NCBI RefSeq assembly: GCF_900169175.1
Contig: NZ_FXZM01000003.1
Coordinates: forward strand, 62,001-126,000
Origin: Brevibacterium jeotgali
GTDB taxonomy: Bacteria; Actinomycetota; Actinomycetes; Actinomycetales; Brevibacteriaceae
Length of the DNA stretch: 64,000 nucleotides
Reading direction: 5' to 3'
Shown: positions 17,917 through 25,338 of the stretch, in pieces
Position numbering within the stretch: the first letter of the stretch is position 1
How the letters are laid out: every line of letters begins with the position of its first letter
Position numbers and translations under genes: made by a program
Notes under the pieces: model-generated
Databases searched by the model: none
What the model saw: the letters and a program-made list of their open reading frames with translations, nothing else
What the model was told of the DNA's origin: nothing

Positions 17917-18734
17917 CCACCGCTCATCAGCTCTCAGCCCAGGACGTCTCGCTCGGATACGGCGACAGGGCCGTCATCCAGGACCTCGACATCGAGCTGG
18001 TGCCCGGGGAGATCACCGCGATCGTGGGCTCGAACGGCTGCGGGAAGTCGACGCTGCTCAAGGCGATGGCGCGCCTGCTCACTCCGCAGGCGGGACGCGT
18101 CGTGCTCGACGGCAAGGACATCCACTCGATGCCGACGAAGGAGGTCGCGCGGGTGCTGGGTCTGCTCGCGCAGTCGCCGATCGCGCCGGAGGGCATCATC
18201 GTGGCCGACCTCGTGGGCCGGGGCCGGCACCCGCATCAGGGGATGTTCGCCCGCTGGTCCGGCGACGACGACCGAGCGGTCGCAGAGGCGCTCATGGTGA
18301 CGAACACGGCGAACCTGGCGGAGCGTCCGGTCGACGAGCTGTCCGGCGGGCAGCGCCAGCGCGTGTGGATCGCGATGGTGCTCGCGCAGCGGGCCGATCT
18401 GCTGCTGCTCGACGAGCCCACCACGTTCCTCGACGTCGCGAACCAGGTCGAGGTGCTCGACCTCCTCACGGATCTGAACCGCAGGTCGGGCACGACGATC
18501 GCGATGGTGCTGCACGATCTGAACATGGCGGCCCGGTATGCGGACCGGCTTGTCGCCGTGCACGACGGTGGAGTGTTCGCACGCGGTCTGCCGGAGGACG
18601 TGCTGACCGAGGAGACGGTGCAGAGGGTCTTCGGCCTCACGTCCCGGGTCATCGAGGACCCGGTCTCGGGCAAGCCGCTCGTGCTGCCGGTGGGACGGCA
18701 CCATTCCTCGCCGGACGCAGGCGCCGGCTGGTAA
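17913..18734 (+). CDS. Iron-siderophore ABC transporter ATPase (FepC-like)
   Basis: This is a 273-residue ATPase. It has Walker A GSNGCGKST, Q-loop 'LGLLAQSP', signature LSGGQRQR, Walker B LLLLDEPTTFLD and switch H in 'MVLHDLN'. The combination 'DEPTTFLD' with 'HDLNMAARYAD' is typical of the FepC/FhuC siderophore class. It powers the two FecCD permeases encoded immediately upstream. The GTG start comes from the 4-bp overlap. It is the last gene of the iron operon. Confidence 0.93.
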   Translation: MTTAHQLSAQDVSLGYGDRAVIQDLDIELVPGEITAIVGSNGCGKSTLLKAMARLLTPQAGRVVLDGKDIHSMPTKEVARVLGLLAQSPIAPEGIIVADLVGRGRHPHQGMFARWSGDDDRAVAEALMVTNTANLAERPVDELSGGQRQRVWIAMVLAQRADLLLLDEPTTFLDVANQVEVLDLLTDLNRRSGTTIAMVLHDLNMAARYADRLVAVHDGGVFARGLPEDVLTEETVQRVFGLTSRVIEDPVSGKPLVLPVGRHHSSPDAGAGW

Positions 18735-18770
18735 CGGCATGAGGATCCGGTTGGCGTGCGTGAGGCTGGA

Positions 18771-19073
18771 TCAGGCGAGGGAGAGGAACAGCTTCTCGAG
18801 CTCCTCCGGGCTTTCTGCGCCGTCTCCGTCGGGGTCCGTCATGCACTGCCGCATCGCGTGTGAGATCACGAGGAACCCTGCCCGATCGAGCGCCTTCGAC
18901 ACTGCGGACAGCTGCTGGACGACTTCGCGGCAGTGGGAATCGTCTTCGACCGAATCGATCACCGCGGCCAGCTGACCCTGCGCGCGCTTGAGGCGGTTGA
19001 GAATCTTCTTCTTCGCCTCCGGATCGTGAGCGATCGATTCTGGCAATGCCATGTTCTCGCGGGCTGCAGTCAT
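18771..19073 (-). CDS. CsoR-family repressor, CstR-like persulfide sensor
   Basis: This 100-residue all-helical DUF156 protein has the family core 'KILNRLKRAQGQLAAVIDSVEDD'. The two conserved cysteines are C48 and C77, 29 residues apart as in CsoR and CstR. The copper-ligand histidine that CsoR has four residues before the second cysteine is Ala73 here, so copper sensing is unlikely; the pattern fits CstR, which senses persulfides by linking the two cysteines. It diverges from small cysteine proteins and a CstB-like enzyme, with two matching operators between. AAGGA lies 6 nt before the start. Confidence 0.85.
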   Translation of the reverse strand: MTAARENMALPESIAHDPEAKKKILNRLKRAQGQLAAVIDSVEDDSHCREVVQQLSAVSKALDRAGFLVISHAMRQCMTDPDGDGAESPEELEKLFLSLA

Positions 19074-19118
19074 CCTGTGTCCTTATGCTCGTTGGAGGGG
19101 TCGGGGGTAGCTCTCAGC

Positions 19119-19134
19119 ATACCTGTGGGGGTAT
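19119..19134. promoter_or_regulatory. CsoR/CstR-type operator 1
   Basis: ATACCTGTGGGGGTAT is a dyad with ATACC and GGTAT arms around a G-rich centre, as in CsoR/CstR sites. One arm position is imperfect. It lies 46 bp upstream of the repressor start and 31 bp from operator 2, three helical turns centre to centre. Confidence 0.7.
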
Positions 19135-19149
19135 AGTGCTTCCAGCTGG

Positions 19150-19165
19150 ATACCCGTGAGGGTAT
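19150..19165. promoter_or_regulatory. CsoR/CstR-type operator 2
   Basis: ATACCC-GTGA-GGGTAT is a perfect dyad and the better of the two sites. It lies 29 bp before the first small cysteine-protein gene, where the repressor would block that operon's promoter. Confidence 0.78.
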
Positions 19166-19193
19166 GTGTCATGCGGAGAGAAGAGGTGTCGTG

Positions 19194-19379
19194 ATGTGCC
19201 GAGCTGCGAAGTGTCGCACCTGCGGAAAGACGACGTGGGCGGGGTGCGGACAGCACGTTGCCCAAGTCAAGAAGGTCGTCCCGACGGCCGAATGGTGCGG
19301 CGGGAAGCATTCGCCCGCAGAGATGTCCGCGGCACGAGCGGAGCGGGGCGGGTTCTTCGCGCGCCTCTTCAATCGCTGA
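19194..19379 (+). CDS. Small cysteine-rich protein, paralogue 1 of the CstR module
   Basis: This is a 61-residue protein. Cysteines at 2, 7, 10, 18 and 35 plus H21 lie in the pattern MCRxxxCRTCxKxTWxGCGxH, which suggests a zinc site or a sulfur-carrying thiol cluster. The same cysteine spacing recurs in the next gene. I chose the ATG at 19194 because AGAAGAGG precedes it by 8 nt and because starting further upstream would run through the operator. Short proteins with this motif occur in actinobacteria near rhodanese genes (my recollection), but I know of no assigned function. Confidence 0.75.
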   Translation: MCRAAKCRTCGKTTWAGCGQHVAQVKKVVPTAEWCGGKHSPAEMSAARAERGGFFARLFNR

Positions 19380-19454
19380 CAGTCGTCGCTGTGAGGTGAC
19401 CACGGGGTGTCCGGCGGTCACACTGGGTAGAGGAATAGGAGAAGAGGAGAAACT

Positions 19455-19574
19455 ATGTGCCGACGAGTCACCTGCCGCACGTGTGAGAAGCCCACCTGGA
19501 TGGGATGCGGAGACCACATCGAAGACGCGCTCGCCGGGGTGCCGCAGGCGGACCGCTGCCACTGCCGCGACTGA
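19455..19574 (+). CDS. Small cysteine-rich protein, paralogue 2 of the CstR module
   Basis: This is a 39-residue protein. Its first 21 residues, MCRRVTCRTCEKPTWMGCGD followed by H21, mirror paralogue 1: C2, C7, C10, C18 and C35 are at identical positions, with an extra C37. GAGGAG lies 6-11 nt before the ATG at 19455. It sits 75 bp after paralogue 1 and 43 bp before the CstB-like gene, and all three point the same way. The role is unknown; a thiol carrier or zinc-binding helper of the persulfide pathway is a reasonable guess. Confidence 0.72.
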   Translation: MCRRVTCRTCEKPTWMGCGDHIEDALAGVPQADRCHCRD

Positions 19575-19617
19575 ACACCGAGACTGAACTCGTACCGCCG
19601 ATCTCAGGGAGACTCCC

Positions 19618-21036
19618 ATGCTCTTGGAACGCATCTACGACGAAGACCTCGCGCACGCGAGCTACATCATCGGCTGCCAGGCGGAAGGCGAGGCGCTCGT
19701 CATCGATCCTCGCCGGGACCTCGGCGACTACCTCCGCATCGCAGAGGCGAACGGCATGCGGATCGTCGGCGTCACGGAGACGCACATCCACGCCGACTAT
19801 CTCTCCGGCACCCGTGAGCTCGCCGCGGCGACCGGGGCGACGGTGTACGTGTCGGACGAGGGCGGCCCGGACTGGACGTACGGGTCCGATTTCGATGGCG
19901 CGGTGCGGATGAAGGACGGCCACGAGATCCGGTTCGGCAAGATCACCGTGCGGGCCGTGCACACTCCCGGGCACACACCGGAGCATATGTCCCTGCTGGT
20001 GACGGACGGTGCGCAGGCCGATGCGCCGGGCTTCATGCTCACGGGCGACTTCGTCTTCGTCGGCGACCTGGGCCGGCCTGACCTCCTGGATGAGGCTGCC
20101 GGGGGAGTGGACACACGCTTCGGGGGCGGGAAGCAGCTCTTCGCCAGCCTGCGCGACCGCTTCCTCGCCCTGCCGGACTACGTGCAGGTGCTCCCGGCCC
20201 ACGGTGCGGGCAGCGCGTGCGGCAAGGCGCTGGGTGCGATCCCGACGACGACCGTCGGGTACGAGCGGACCTTCGCCTGGTGGGCGCCGTACCTCCGCGA
20301 GGACGACGAGCAGGGGTTCCTCGACGAACTGCTGGACGGACAGCCGGACGCGCACGCGTATTTCGGTCGCATGAAGCGGCAGAACCGGGAGGGGCCGGCA
20401 GTGCTGGGTGCCGTACCGGACCTCGTCGAGTACTCCGCCGACGACCTGCGACCAGAGCTGGAGGCCGACCGGATGATCCTGGTCGACACCCGGCACAACA
20501 GCCTCGTGCACGAAGGCACCGTGCCCGGATCGCTCAACATCCCGGGTGCCGCGAAGACCGCGAGCTTCGGTGCCTGGGCCTACAACCCGGAGGCCGAGAC
20601 ACGGGCGCTCGTGCTGCTGGCAGATTCGGCGGAGGGCGCCGAGCGCATGCGCGATCATCTTGTGCGGGTCGGCATCGACACGGTCCAGGGGTGGATCGGC
20701 TCGCTTGAGGGGCTGGATCTGGTGCCGCCGCGCCTCGTCGCGCCGCAGGACCTGGACGATCTCGAGCGGGTCATGCTGCTCGACGTGCGGAACAAGACGG
20801 AGTACGCGTCAGGACACCTTCCGGGTGCGCAGCAGCTGTCGGGCGGTCGCGTCCTGTGGCACATGGATGCACTCCCGCAGGACGGCACGATCGTCACCTA
20901 CTGCCAGAGCGGGGTCCGCAGCAGCGTGGCGGCGAGCGCGCTGCGCCGGCAGGGGTATGACATCGCAGAGCTCGATGGCAGCTACCTGGGATGGACCGCG
21001 ATCGCGGGCAACGAACCGGTCGTCGCAGAGGCCTAG
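19618..21036 (+). CDS. CstB-like persulfide dioxygenase / rhodanese fusion
   Basis: This is a 472-residue three-domain protein. Residues 1-250 are a metallo-beta-lactamase fold of the ETHE1 persulfide-dioxygenase type: H56-x-H58-x-D60, H119 and D144, the mononuclear iron ligands being H56, H119 and D144 by analogy. Residues 275-370 form a rhodanese fold whose active loop reads LADSAEG and lacks the cysteine. Residues 380-472 are a second rhodanese with active C429 in TYCQSGVRSS. This order matches Staphylococcus CstB, which converts persulfides and sulfite to thiosulfate. It probably lies in one operon with the two small cysteine genes under CstR-like control. Confidence 0.9.
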   Translation: MLLERIYDEDLAHASYIIGCQAEGEALVIDPRRDLGDYLRIAEANGMRIVGVTETHIHADYLSGTRELAAATGATVYVSDEGGPDWTYGSDFDGAVRMKDGHEIRFGKITVRAVHTPGHTPEHMSLLVTDGAQADAPGFMLTGDFVFVGDLGRPDLLDEAAGGVDTRFGGGKQLFASLRDRFLALPDYVQVLPAHGAGSACGKALGAIPTTTVGYERTFAWWAPYLREDDEQGFLDELLDGQPDAHAYFGRMKRQNREGPAVLGAVPDLVEYSADDLRPELEADRMILVDTRHNSLVHEGTVPGSLNIPGAAKTASFGAWAYNPEAETRALVLLADSAEGAERMRDHLVRVGIDTVQGWIGSLEGLDLVPPRLVAPQDLDDLERVMLLDVRNKTEYASGHLPGAQQLSGGRVLWHMDALPQDGTIVTYCQSGVRSSVAASALRRQGYDIAELDGSYLGWTAIAGNEPVVAEA

Positions 21037-21051
21037 TTCTCAGAGACACGG

Positions 21052-21092
21052 CCCGCGGCCGTCCGATTCCGACAGGGACGGACGGCCGTGGG
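21052..21092 (+). terminator. Terminator after the CstB-like gene
   Basis: A 14-bp stem with one wobble (21052-21065 with 21079-21092) and a 13-nt loop lies 16 nt after the stop. Confidence 0.7.
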
Positions 21093-21174
21093 CGTCTTCG
21101 CCGACACCTTCGCCGACGTCCTCGGTGACCCACCGCACGCACCCCCGGGAACAAAACTCGCCTCCTATAGGTTA

Positions 21175-21209
21175 AAGTTTTCAGTAAGTAGTTGAGGACT
21201 GAACAACTT
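21175..21209. promoter_or_regulatory. Candidate MarR operator upstream of the flavin monooxygenase operon
   Basis: AAGTTTTCAGT (21175-21185) faces ACTGAACAACTT (21198-21209), an inverted repeat differing by one inserted base. The stretch is unusually AT-rich for this window and follows a TATAGG hexamer (21166-21171). The operon's own MarR protein is the obvious candidate ligand; that link is inferred. Confidence 0.5.
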
Positions 21210-21236
21210 GACTGGAGCATGAGCCAGGAGGCAGCG

Positions 21237-22418
21237 ATGGAATTCGGCATCTTCACGATCGGTGACGTCACGACCGACCCGACCAACGGCACCACCCCCA
21301 CAGAGGCCGAGCGCATCAAGGCGACCGTCACGATCGCCAAGCACGCGGAGGAGGCGGGACTCGACGTCTTCGCCACCGGCCAGCACCACAACCCGCCGTT
21401 CGTCGCACCCGCGAACCCGCCGGTGCTGCTGGCGAACATCGCGGCGCAGACGGAGCGCATCCAGCTCTCGACCGCCACGACGCTCATCACGACGACGGAC
21501 CCCGTGCGCATCGCGGAGGACTACTCCTACCTGCAGCACCTGGCCGGCGGACGCGTCGACCTCACGATGGGCCGCGGCAACACCGGCCCCGTCTACCCGT
21601 GGTTCGGCAAGGACATCCGCCAGGGCATCCCGCTCGCAGTGGAGAACTACAACCTGCTCTACCGCCTGTGGCGCGAGAAGAACCTCGACTGGGACGGAAA
21701 CTTCCGCGCACCGCTCAACTCCTTCACCGTCACGCCGTGGCCCCTGGACGAGGTGCCGCCGTTCGTGTGGCACGGCTCGATCCGCAGCCCGGAGATCGCG
21801 GAGCAGGCCGCCTACTACGGCGACGGGTTCTTCCACAACAACATCTTCTGGCCCACCAGCCACACCGCGCGCATGGTGAACCTCTACCGCCAGCGCTACG
21901 AGTACTACGGCCACGGTCGCGCCGACCAGGCGTTCGTCGGTCTGGGCGGTCAGGTCTTCATGGACAAGGATTCCCAGGAGGCGAAGCGCCGGTTCCGCCC
22001 CTACTTCGACAACGCCCCCGTCTACGGCCACGGACCCAGCATGGAGGACTTCACGGAGCAGACGCCCCTCACGGTCGGCTCGCCCCAGGAGGTCATCGAG
22101 CGCTACGCGGGCTTCCGCGACTGGGCCGGCGACTACCAGCGTCAGCTGTTCCTCGTCGACCACGCGGGTCTGCCGCTCAAGACGGTGCTCGAGCAGATCG
22201 ACATGCTCGGCGAGCAGGTGGTTCCCGAGCTCCGCAAGGAGTTCGCGGCCGGGCGCCCGGCGGACATCCCCGACGCGCCCACGCATGAATGGCTCGTCGC
22301 CCGCCAGCGTGACGGCAGCGCTCCGGTCCCCGGCGGTGCACCCGGATCCCGCGCGCACGAGGACCGTCTCGCGGCAGAGGAGGCAGAGCGCGCGAAGGCC
22401 GACCCCGGCACCGCGTGA
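21237..22418 (+). CDS. LLM-class flavin-dependent monooxygenase, CE1758-like
   Basis: This 393-residue bacterial-luciferase-fold protein would use FMNH2 and O2 to oxidise an unknown small molecule. Family landmarks are 'MEFGIFTIGDVTTDP', 'ATGQHHNPPFVAPANPP', 'MGRGNTGPVYPWFGKD' and 'FVWHGSIRSPEIAEQAA'. They match the CE1758 group, which is normally paired with a CE1759-type FMN reductase, as here. I chose the start at 21237 because AGGAGG lies 5-10 nt upstream. The C-terminal 40 residues are Ala/Glu/Arg-rich and probably disordered. The operon continues with the reductase and a MarR regulator. Confidence 0.87.
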   Translation: MEFGIFTIGDVTTDPTNGTTPTEAERIKATVTIAKHAEEAGLDVFATGQHHNPPFVAPANPPVLLANIAAQTERIQLSTATTLITTTDPVRIAEDYSYLQHLAGGRVDLTMGRGNTGPVYPWFGKDIRQGIPLAVENYNLLYRLWREKNLDWDGNFRAPLNSFTVTPWPLDEVPPFVWHGSIRSPEIAEQAAYYGDGFFHNNIFWPTSHTARMVNLYRQRYEYYGHGRADQAFVGLGGQVFMDKDSQEAKRRFRPYFDNAPVYGHGPSMEDFTEQTPLTVGSPQEVIERYAGFRDWAGDYQRQLFLVDHAGLPLKTVLEQIDMLGEQVVPELRKEFAAGRPADIPDAPTHEWLVARQRDGSAPVPGGAPGSRAHEDRLAAEEAERAKADPGTA

Positions 22419-22483
22419 TCGCGGCCGCGGATCATCCGCGTGATCGACCCGCCGCTCCCCATCGTTCCAGAGAGGATTCCACC

Positions 22484-23314
22484 ATGATCGAGATCGTTGC
22501 AGTGTCGACCGGCCTCAGCGAGGACTCCACCACCACGCGGCTGGCCCAGCGCATGCTGGCCTCCACAGAGGGCGCGTTCGCAGCCCGTGGGGCAGAGGTG
22601 ACGACCACCCACATCAACGTGCGGACCCTGGCGAAGGCGCTCGTCGACCTCACGGTGTCCGGCTTCCCCGCCCGCGAGCTGGAGGAGGCGTTCGCCGCGG
22701 TCAAGCGCGCCTCTGCCGTCATCACGGTGGCGCCCGTCTACAAGGCGGCGCCGGCCGGCATCCACACGCTGTTCTGGCAGCTCATCGACGATGCGTCGCT
22801 GGCCGGCACGCCGGTGCTGCTGGGCGGGACCGGCGGCACGCCACGCCACTCGCTCGCCGCGGAGTCCACGCTGCGACCGATGATCGCCTACCTCAAGGGG
22901 TACGCGCTGCCCACCTCCGTCTTCGCGGCCACCGACGATTGGGGCGGTGGCGAGCAGGCCGGCCTCGATCGCCGCATCACCCAGGCGACGGACGAGCTGG
23001 CGGAGCTCGCGCTCGCGCTCAACCCGGCCGCGGTCGGCACGCAGCAGGACACCGTCGCCGAGGCCGCCTCCGGCGCCCGGCTGACCGGAACCTCGGCGAC
23101 CGGTGCCCCGCAGGCGGAGGGCTCGGCCGTCGAAGCCTCGGCGACCGACTCCGACGCCTACGCCCGCGACATCCCGTACGCGGGGCCCGCGGAGGAGTCG
23201 GGCCGGTCGGCGATCACGCCGCGCGGCCTGGGCGACCGAGCGCGTGAGGAGCGCGGCCGGGACGAGTTCGACCCCGCATCGGTGACCCCGTTCTCCGCCC
23301 TCCTGGGAGGGTGA
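22484..23314 (+). CDS. NADPH-dependent FMN reductase, CE1759-like partner
   Basis: This 276-residue protein has a flavodoxin-like FMN reductase domain in residues 1-185 ('VAVSTGLSEDSTTTRLAQRML', 'VTVAPVYKAAPAGIHTLFWQLID', 'GGTGGTPRHSLAAESTLRPMIAYL'). It probably supplies reduced FMN to the upstream monooxygenase. The last 90 residues are Ala/Thr/Gly/Ser-rich with repeats and a conserved-looking end, 'FDPASVTPFSALLGG'. AGAGAGGA precedes the ATG. Its stop overlaps the GTG start of the MarR gene (GTGA). Confidence 0.85.
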   Translation: MIEIVAVSTGLSEDSTTTRLAQRMLASTEGAFAARGAEVTTTHINVRTLAKALVDLTVSGFPARELEEAFAAVKRASAVITVAPVYKAAPAGIHTLFWQLIDDASLAGTPVLLGGTGGTPRHSLAAESTLRPMIAYLKGYALPTSVFAATDDWGGGEQAGLDRRITQATDELAELALALNPAAVGTQQDTVAEAASGARLTGTSATGAPQAEGSAVEASATDSDAYARDIPYAGPAEESGRSAITPRGLGDRAREERGRDEFDPASVTPFSALLGG

Positions 23315-23901
23315 GCAGCATGGCCGACGTGCAGGGTCTCCCGGCAGACGGGCCGGGCGGCGACCAGTCGCTGCCCGACCAGCCGTGCGCCGTGCCGGCC
23401 GACGAGACGGCTGCGGGGTCCCGCCGCGACCTCCTGGGCGGCGGGTCGCGCCGTGATCTGCTGGGCGAGACCCGCACGATGGAGGCCTGGCGCCTCTACT
23501 TCGAGACCTCGCAGCGGGTGATGGCCCAGCTGGGGGCTGCCCTCAAGGACGATGCGGGGATGGACTTCGCGGACTACAACCTCCTCATGGTGCTCGCGGA
23601 AGCGCCCCAGCGCACGCTGAGGATGACGGTGCTCGCAGAGAGGATCGTCTTCTCGGTCCCGCGGCTCAGCTATCGCATCGGAGTGCTGGTCGATCGCGGA
23701 TGGGTGCTGAAAGAAGTGTGCGCGGAGGACCGTCGTGCCCACAACGTCACCCTCACCGAGGCCGGGGCCGCCGCGCTGATCGCGGCCGGCCGCGACCATC
23801 GCGCCCAGATCCGTGCTGTGTTCGACGCGCAGCTGGACGCCGACGACATCGACAACCTGGTTCGCATCATGGGCAGGATGAGGGCCGCGGTCGTGGGCTG
23901 A
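23311..23901 (+). CDS. MarR-family transcriptional regulator
   Basis: This 196-residue protein has a winged-helix MarR core from about residue 55 to 190, with the wing segment 'VCAEDRRAHNVTLTEAG'. The first 50 residues are a Gly/Asp/Arg-rich extension with a duplicated SRRDLLG motif. It is translationally coupled to the FMN reductase by a 4-bp overlap, so it probably regulates its own monooxygenase operon, perhaps through the inverted repeat at 21175-21209. An internal start (MADV, codon 4) is possible. Confidence 0.85.
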   Translation: MSSMADVQGLPADGPGGDQSLPDQPCAVPADETAAGSRRDLLGGGSRRDLLGETRTMEAWRLYFETSQRVMAQLGAALKDDAGMDFADYNLLMVLAEAPQRTLRMTVLAERIVFSVPRLSYRIGVLVDRGWVLKEVCAEDRRAHNVTLTEAGAAALIAAGRDHRAQIRAVFDAQLDADDIDNLVRIMGRMRAAVVG

Positions 23902-23948
23902 GGCGAGCGCCTCCGACGCGCGTGTGCGACGCGTGCCAGACTAGACGC

Positions 23949-24953
23949 ATGAGCGAAGAAGCACGCACGGGCACTGCGGGTGCCCAGACGCCCCCGGCCG
24001 GACTCGTGAAGACCGTCGCATTCCCCACCGACGCACTGCGGTCGAAGGTCGACTCCCGCATCGTGGACCACCAGCAGTCCCGTGTGGAGTTCGTCGTGTG
24101 GTCGGCGGAAGAGGAGTCGCGCGGACTCAGGAAGTCCGACATCGACGCGGTGATCCTCCCGTATCCCGACCACGGCCCGACGATCGTCCGGCTCCACGAG
24201 CTGCCGAACCTCCGGTTCGTCCAGCTGCAGACCACCGGATACGACGCGCTGATCGGGAAGGTCGGCCCGGAGGTGCAGGTGGCGACGGCCTCGGGTGTGC
24301 ACGCGGCGGCGACAGCGGAGCTCGCCGTGGCACTCACGCTCGCCCGCCTGCGCGGCATCGACGTCGCAGCCCGTGACATGACGCACCAGACGTGGGACCA
24401 CCAGCAGCTGCCGTCGCTCGCGGACCGGAAGATCCTCATCGTGGGTGCCGGCGGGATCGGCAACGCGATCTTCGACCGCTTCGCGCCGTTCGAGGTCGAG
24501 CAGACGCGTGTCGCCACGACCGCGCGCGATGACGATCGGGGCCACATCCACGCGATCGACGAGCTGCCCTCGCTGCTTCCCGATGCCGAGATCGTCGTCC
24601 TCATCACCCCGCTCACCGATCGCACGGCGAAGCTCGTCGACAAGGACTTCCTCGCCGCGCTGCCGGACGGGGCGCTCGTCGTGAACGTGGCGCGCGGGGG
24701 AGTGGTCGACACCGACGCTCTGCTCGCTGAACTGCAGACCGGTCGGATCCACGCTGCTCTCGACGTCGTCGACCCGGAGCCGCTGCCTGCGAAGCATCCG
24801 CTGTGGGAGGCCCCGAACACGCTGCTCACCCCGCATGTCGGCGGAGACGCATCGGCCTTCCACCCGCGCATCGAGCGGCTGCTCGTCGAGCAGCTCCACC
24901 GCCTGCAGGTGGGCAAGGGGCTGCTGAACGTCGTCGACGTGCCGCAGGAGTGA
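23949..24953 (+). CDS. D-isomer-specific 2-hydroxyacid dehydrogenase family protein
   Basis: This 334-residue NAD-dependent oxidoreductase has the nucleotide motif 'VGAGGIGNAIFDRF' near residue 165, the substrate Arg in 'VNVARGGVVD', Asp/Glu in 'DVVDPEPLP' and the catalytic His in 'LTPHVGGD'. The N-terminal 50 residues are variable. A TAGAC-like hexamer sits just before the ATG and no ribosome site is seen, so the mRNA may be leaderless. The physiological substrate (glyoxylate, hydroxypyruvate or another 2-oxo acid) cannot be told. Confidence 0.85.
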   Translation: MSEEARTGTAGAQTPPAGLVKTVAFPTDALRSKVDSRIVDHQQSRVEFVVWSAEEESRGLRKSDIDAVILPYPDHGPTIVRLHELPNLRFVQLQTTGYDALIGKVGPEVQVATASGVHAAATAELAVALTLARLRGIDVAARDMTHQTWDHQQLPSLADRKILIVGAGGIGNAIFDRFAPFEVEQTRVATTARDDDRGHIHAIDELPSLLPDAEIVVLITPLTDRTAKLVDKDFLAALPDGALVVNVARGGVVDTDALLAELQTGRIHAALDVVDPEPLPAKHPLWEAPNTLLTPHVGGDASAFHPRIERLLVEQLHRLQVGKGLLNVVDVPQE

Positions 24954-25222
24954 CGCACGTGCAGTGACACGTGAGTGCTGCTGCTGGTGACGCTGCTGCC
25001 GTTGGCGACGCTGGTGACGCTGGGGCTGTTGCTGCTGCCGCTGTGGCAGGAGGGCCCGACTATGCGCACACAAGCATTCGGTATTGGGCTCGGCGGCACC
25101 CGCGTCTTCGCTGATGAGACGAGCGGTGAGGGCGGACTCCCGTGGCGTGCGGCATTCTGGGCGCAGCCACCTGGTTAGACGCGCGTCATCTGTGCAGGTG
25201 AGCACGCTGGAATCTCGACTGC
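24954..25222. other. Gene-poor stretch before ilvD
   Basis: No convincing gene lies in this stretch. An open frame at 24975-25178 begins with a Leu/Val/Thr-rich run driven by a CTG/GTG-rich repetitive DNA tract. It has no ribosome site and its third-position GC drops after the first 30 codons, so I treat it as repeat-derived. It is followed by the hairpin at 25223-25276 and the ilvD promoter. Confidence 0.4.
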
Positions 25223-25276
25223 ACCGCGGCCGAGGTGCCGTCCGGCCGCACGGGTGGTGGGGACCTCGGCCGCGGT
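25223..25276 (+). terminator. Perfect 14-bp hairpin upstream of ilvD
   Basis: 25223-25236 pairs exactly with 25263-25276. It lies 270 nt after the dehydrogenase stop and 62 nt before the ilvD start. A TAAGAT hexamer (25326-25331) downstream of it fits a separate ilvD promoter, so the hairpin most simply ends transcription from upstream rather than acting as an attenuator. Confidence 0.55.
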
Positions 25277-25338
25277 GGTCCGGTCCGCCATGTGGGCCGG
25301 TGGCGGCACCGTGTGACGTCGGTCCTAAGATGCGGGAC

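Noticed and set aside
18771-19073. Copper-sensing CsoR assignment
   Set aside because: The histidine copper ligand is absent (Ala73), and the divergent genes are sulfur-related, with no copper ATPase or chaperone nearby.
24975-25178. Hydrophobic Leu/Val-rich peptide gene before ilvD
   Set aside because: There is no ribosome site, the Leu run comes from CTG/GTG-rich repeat DNA, codon bias fails after 30 codons, and ilvD appears to have its own leaderless promoter.
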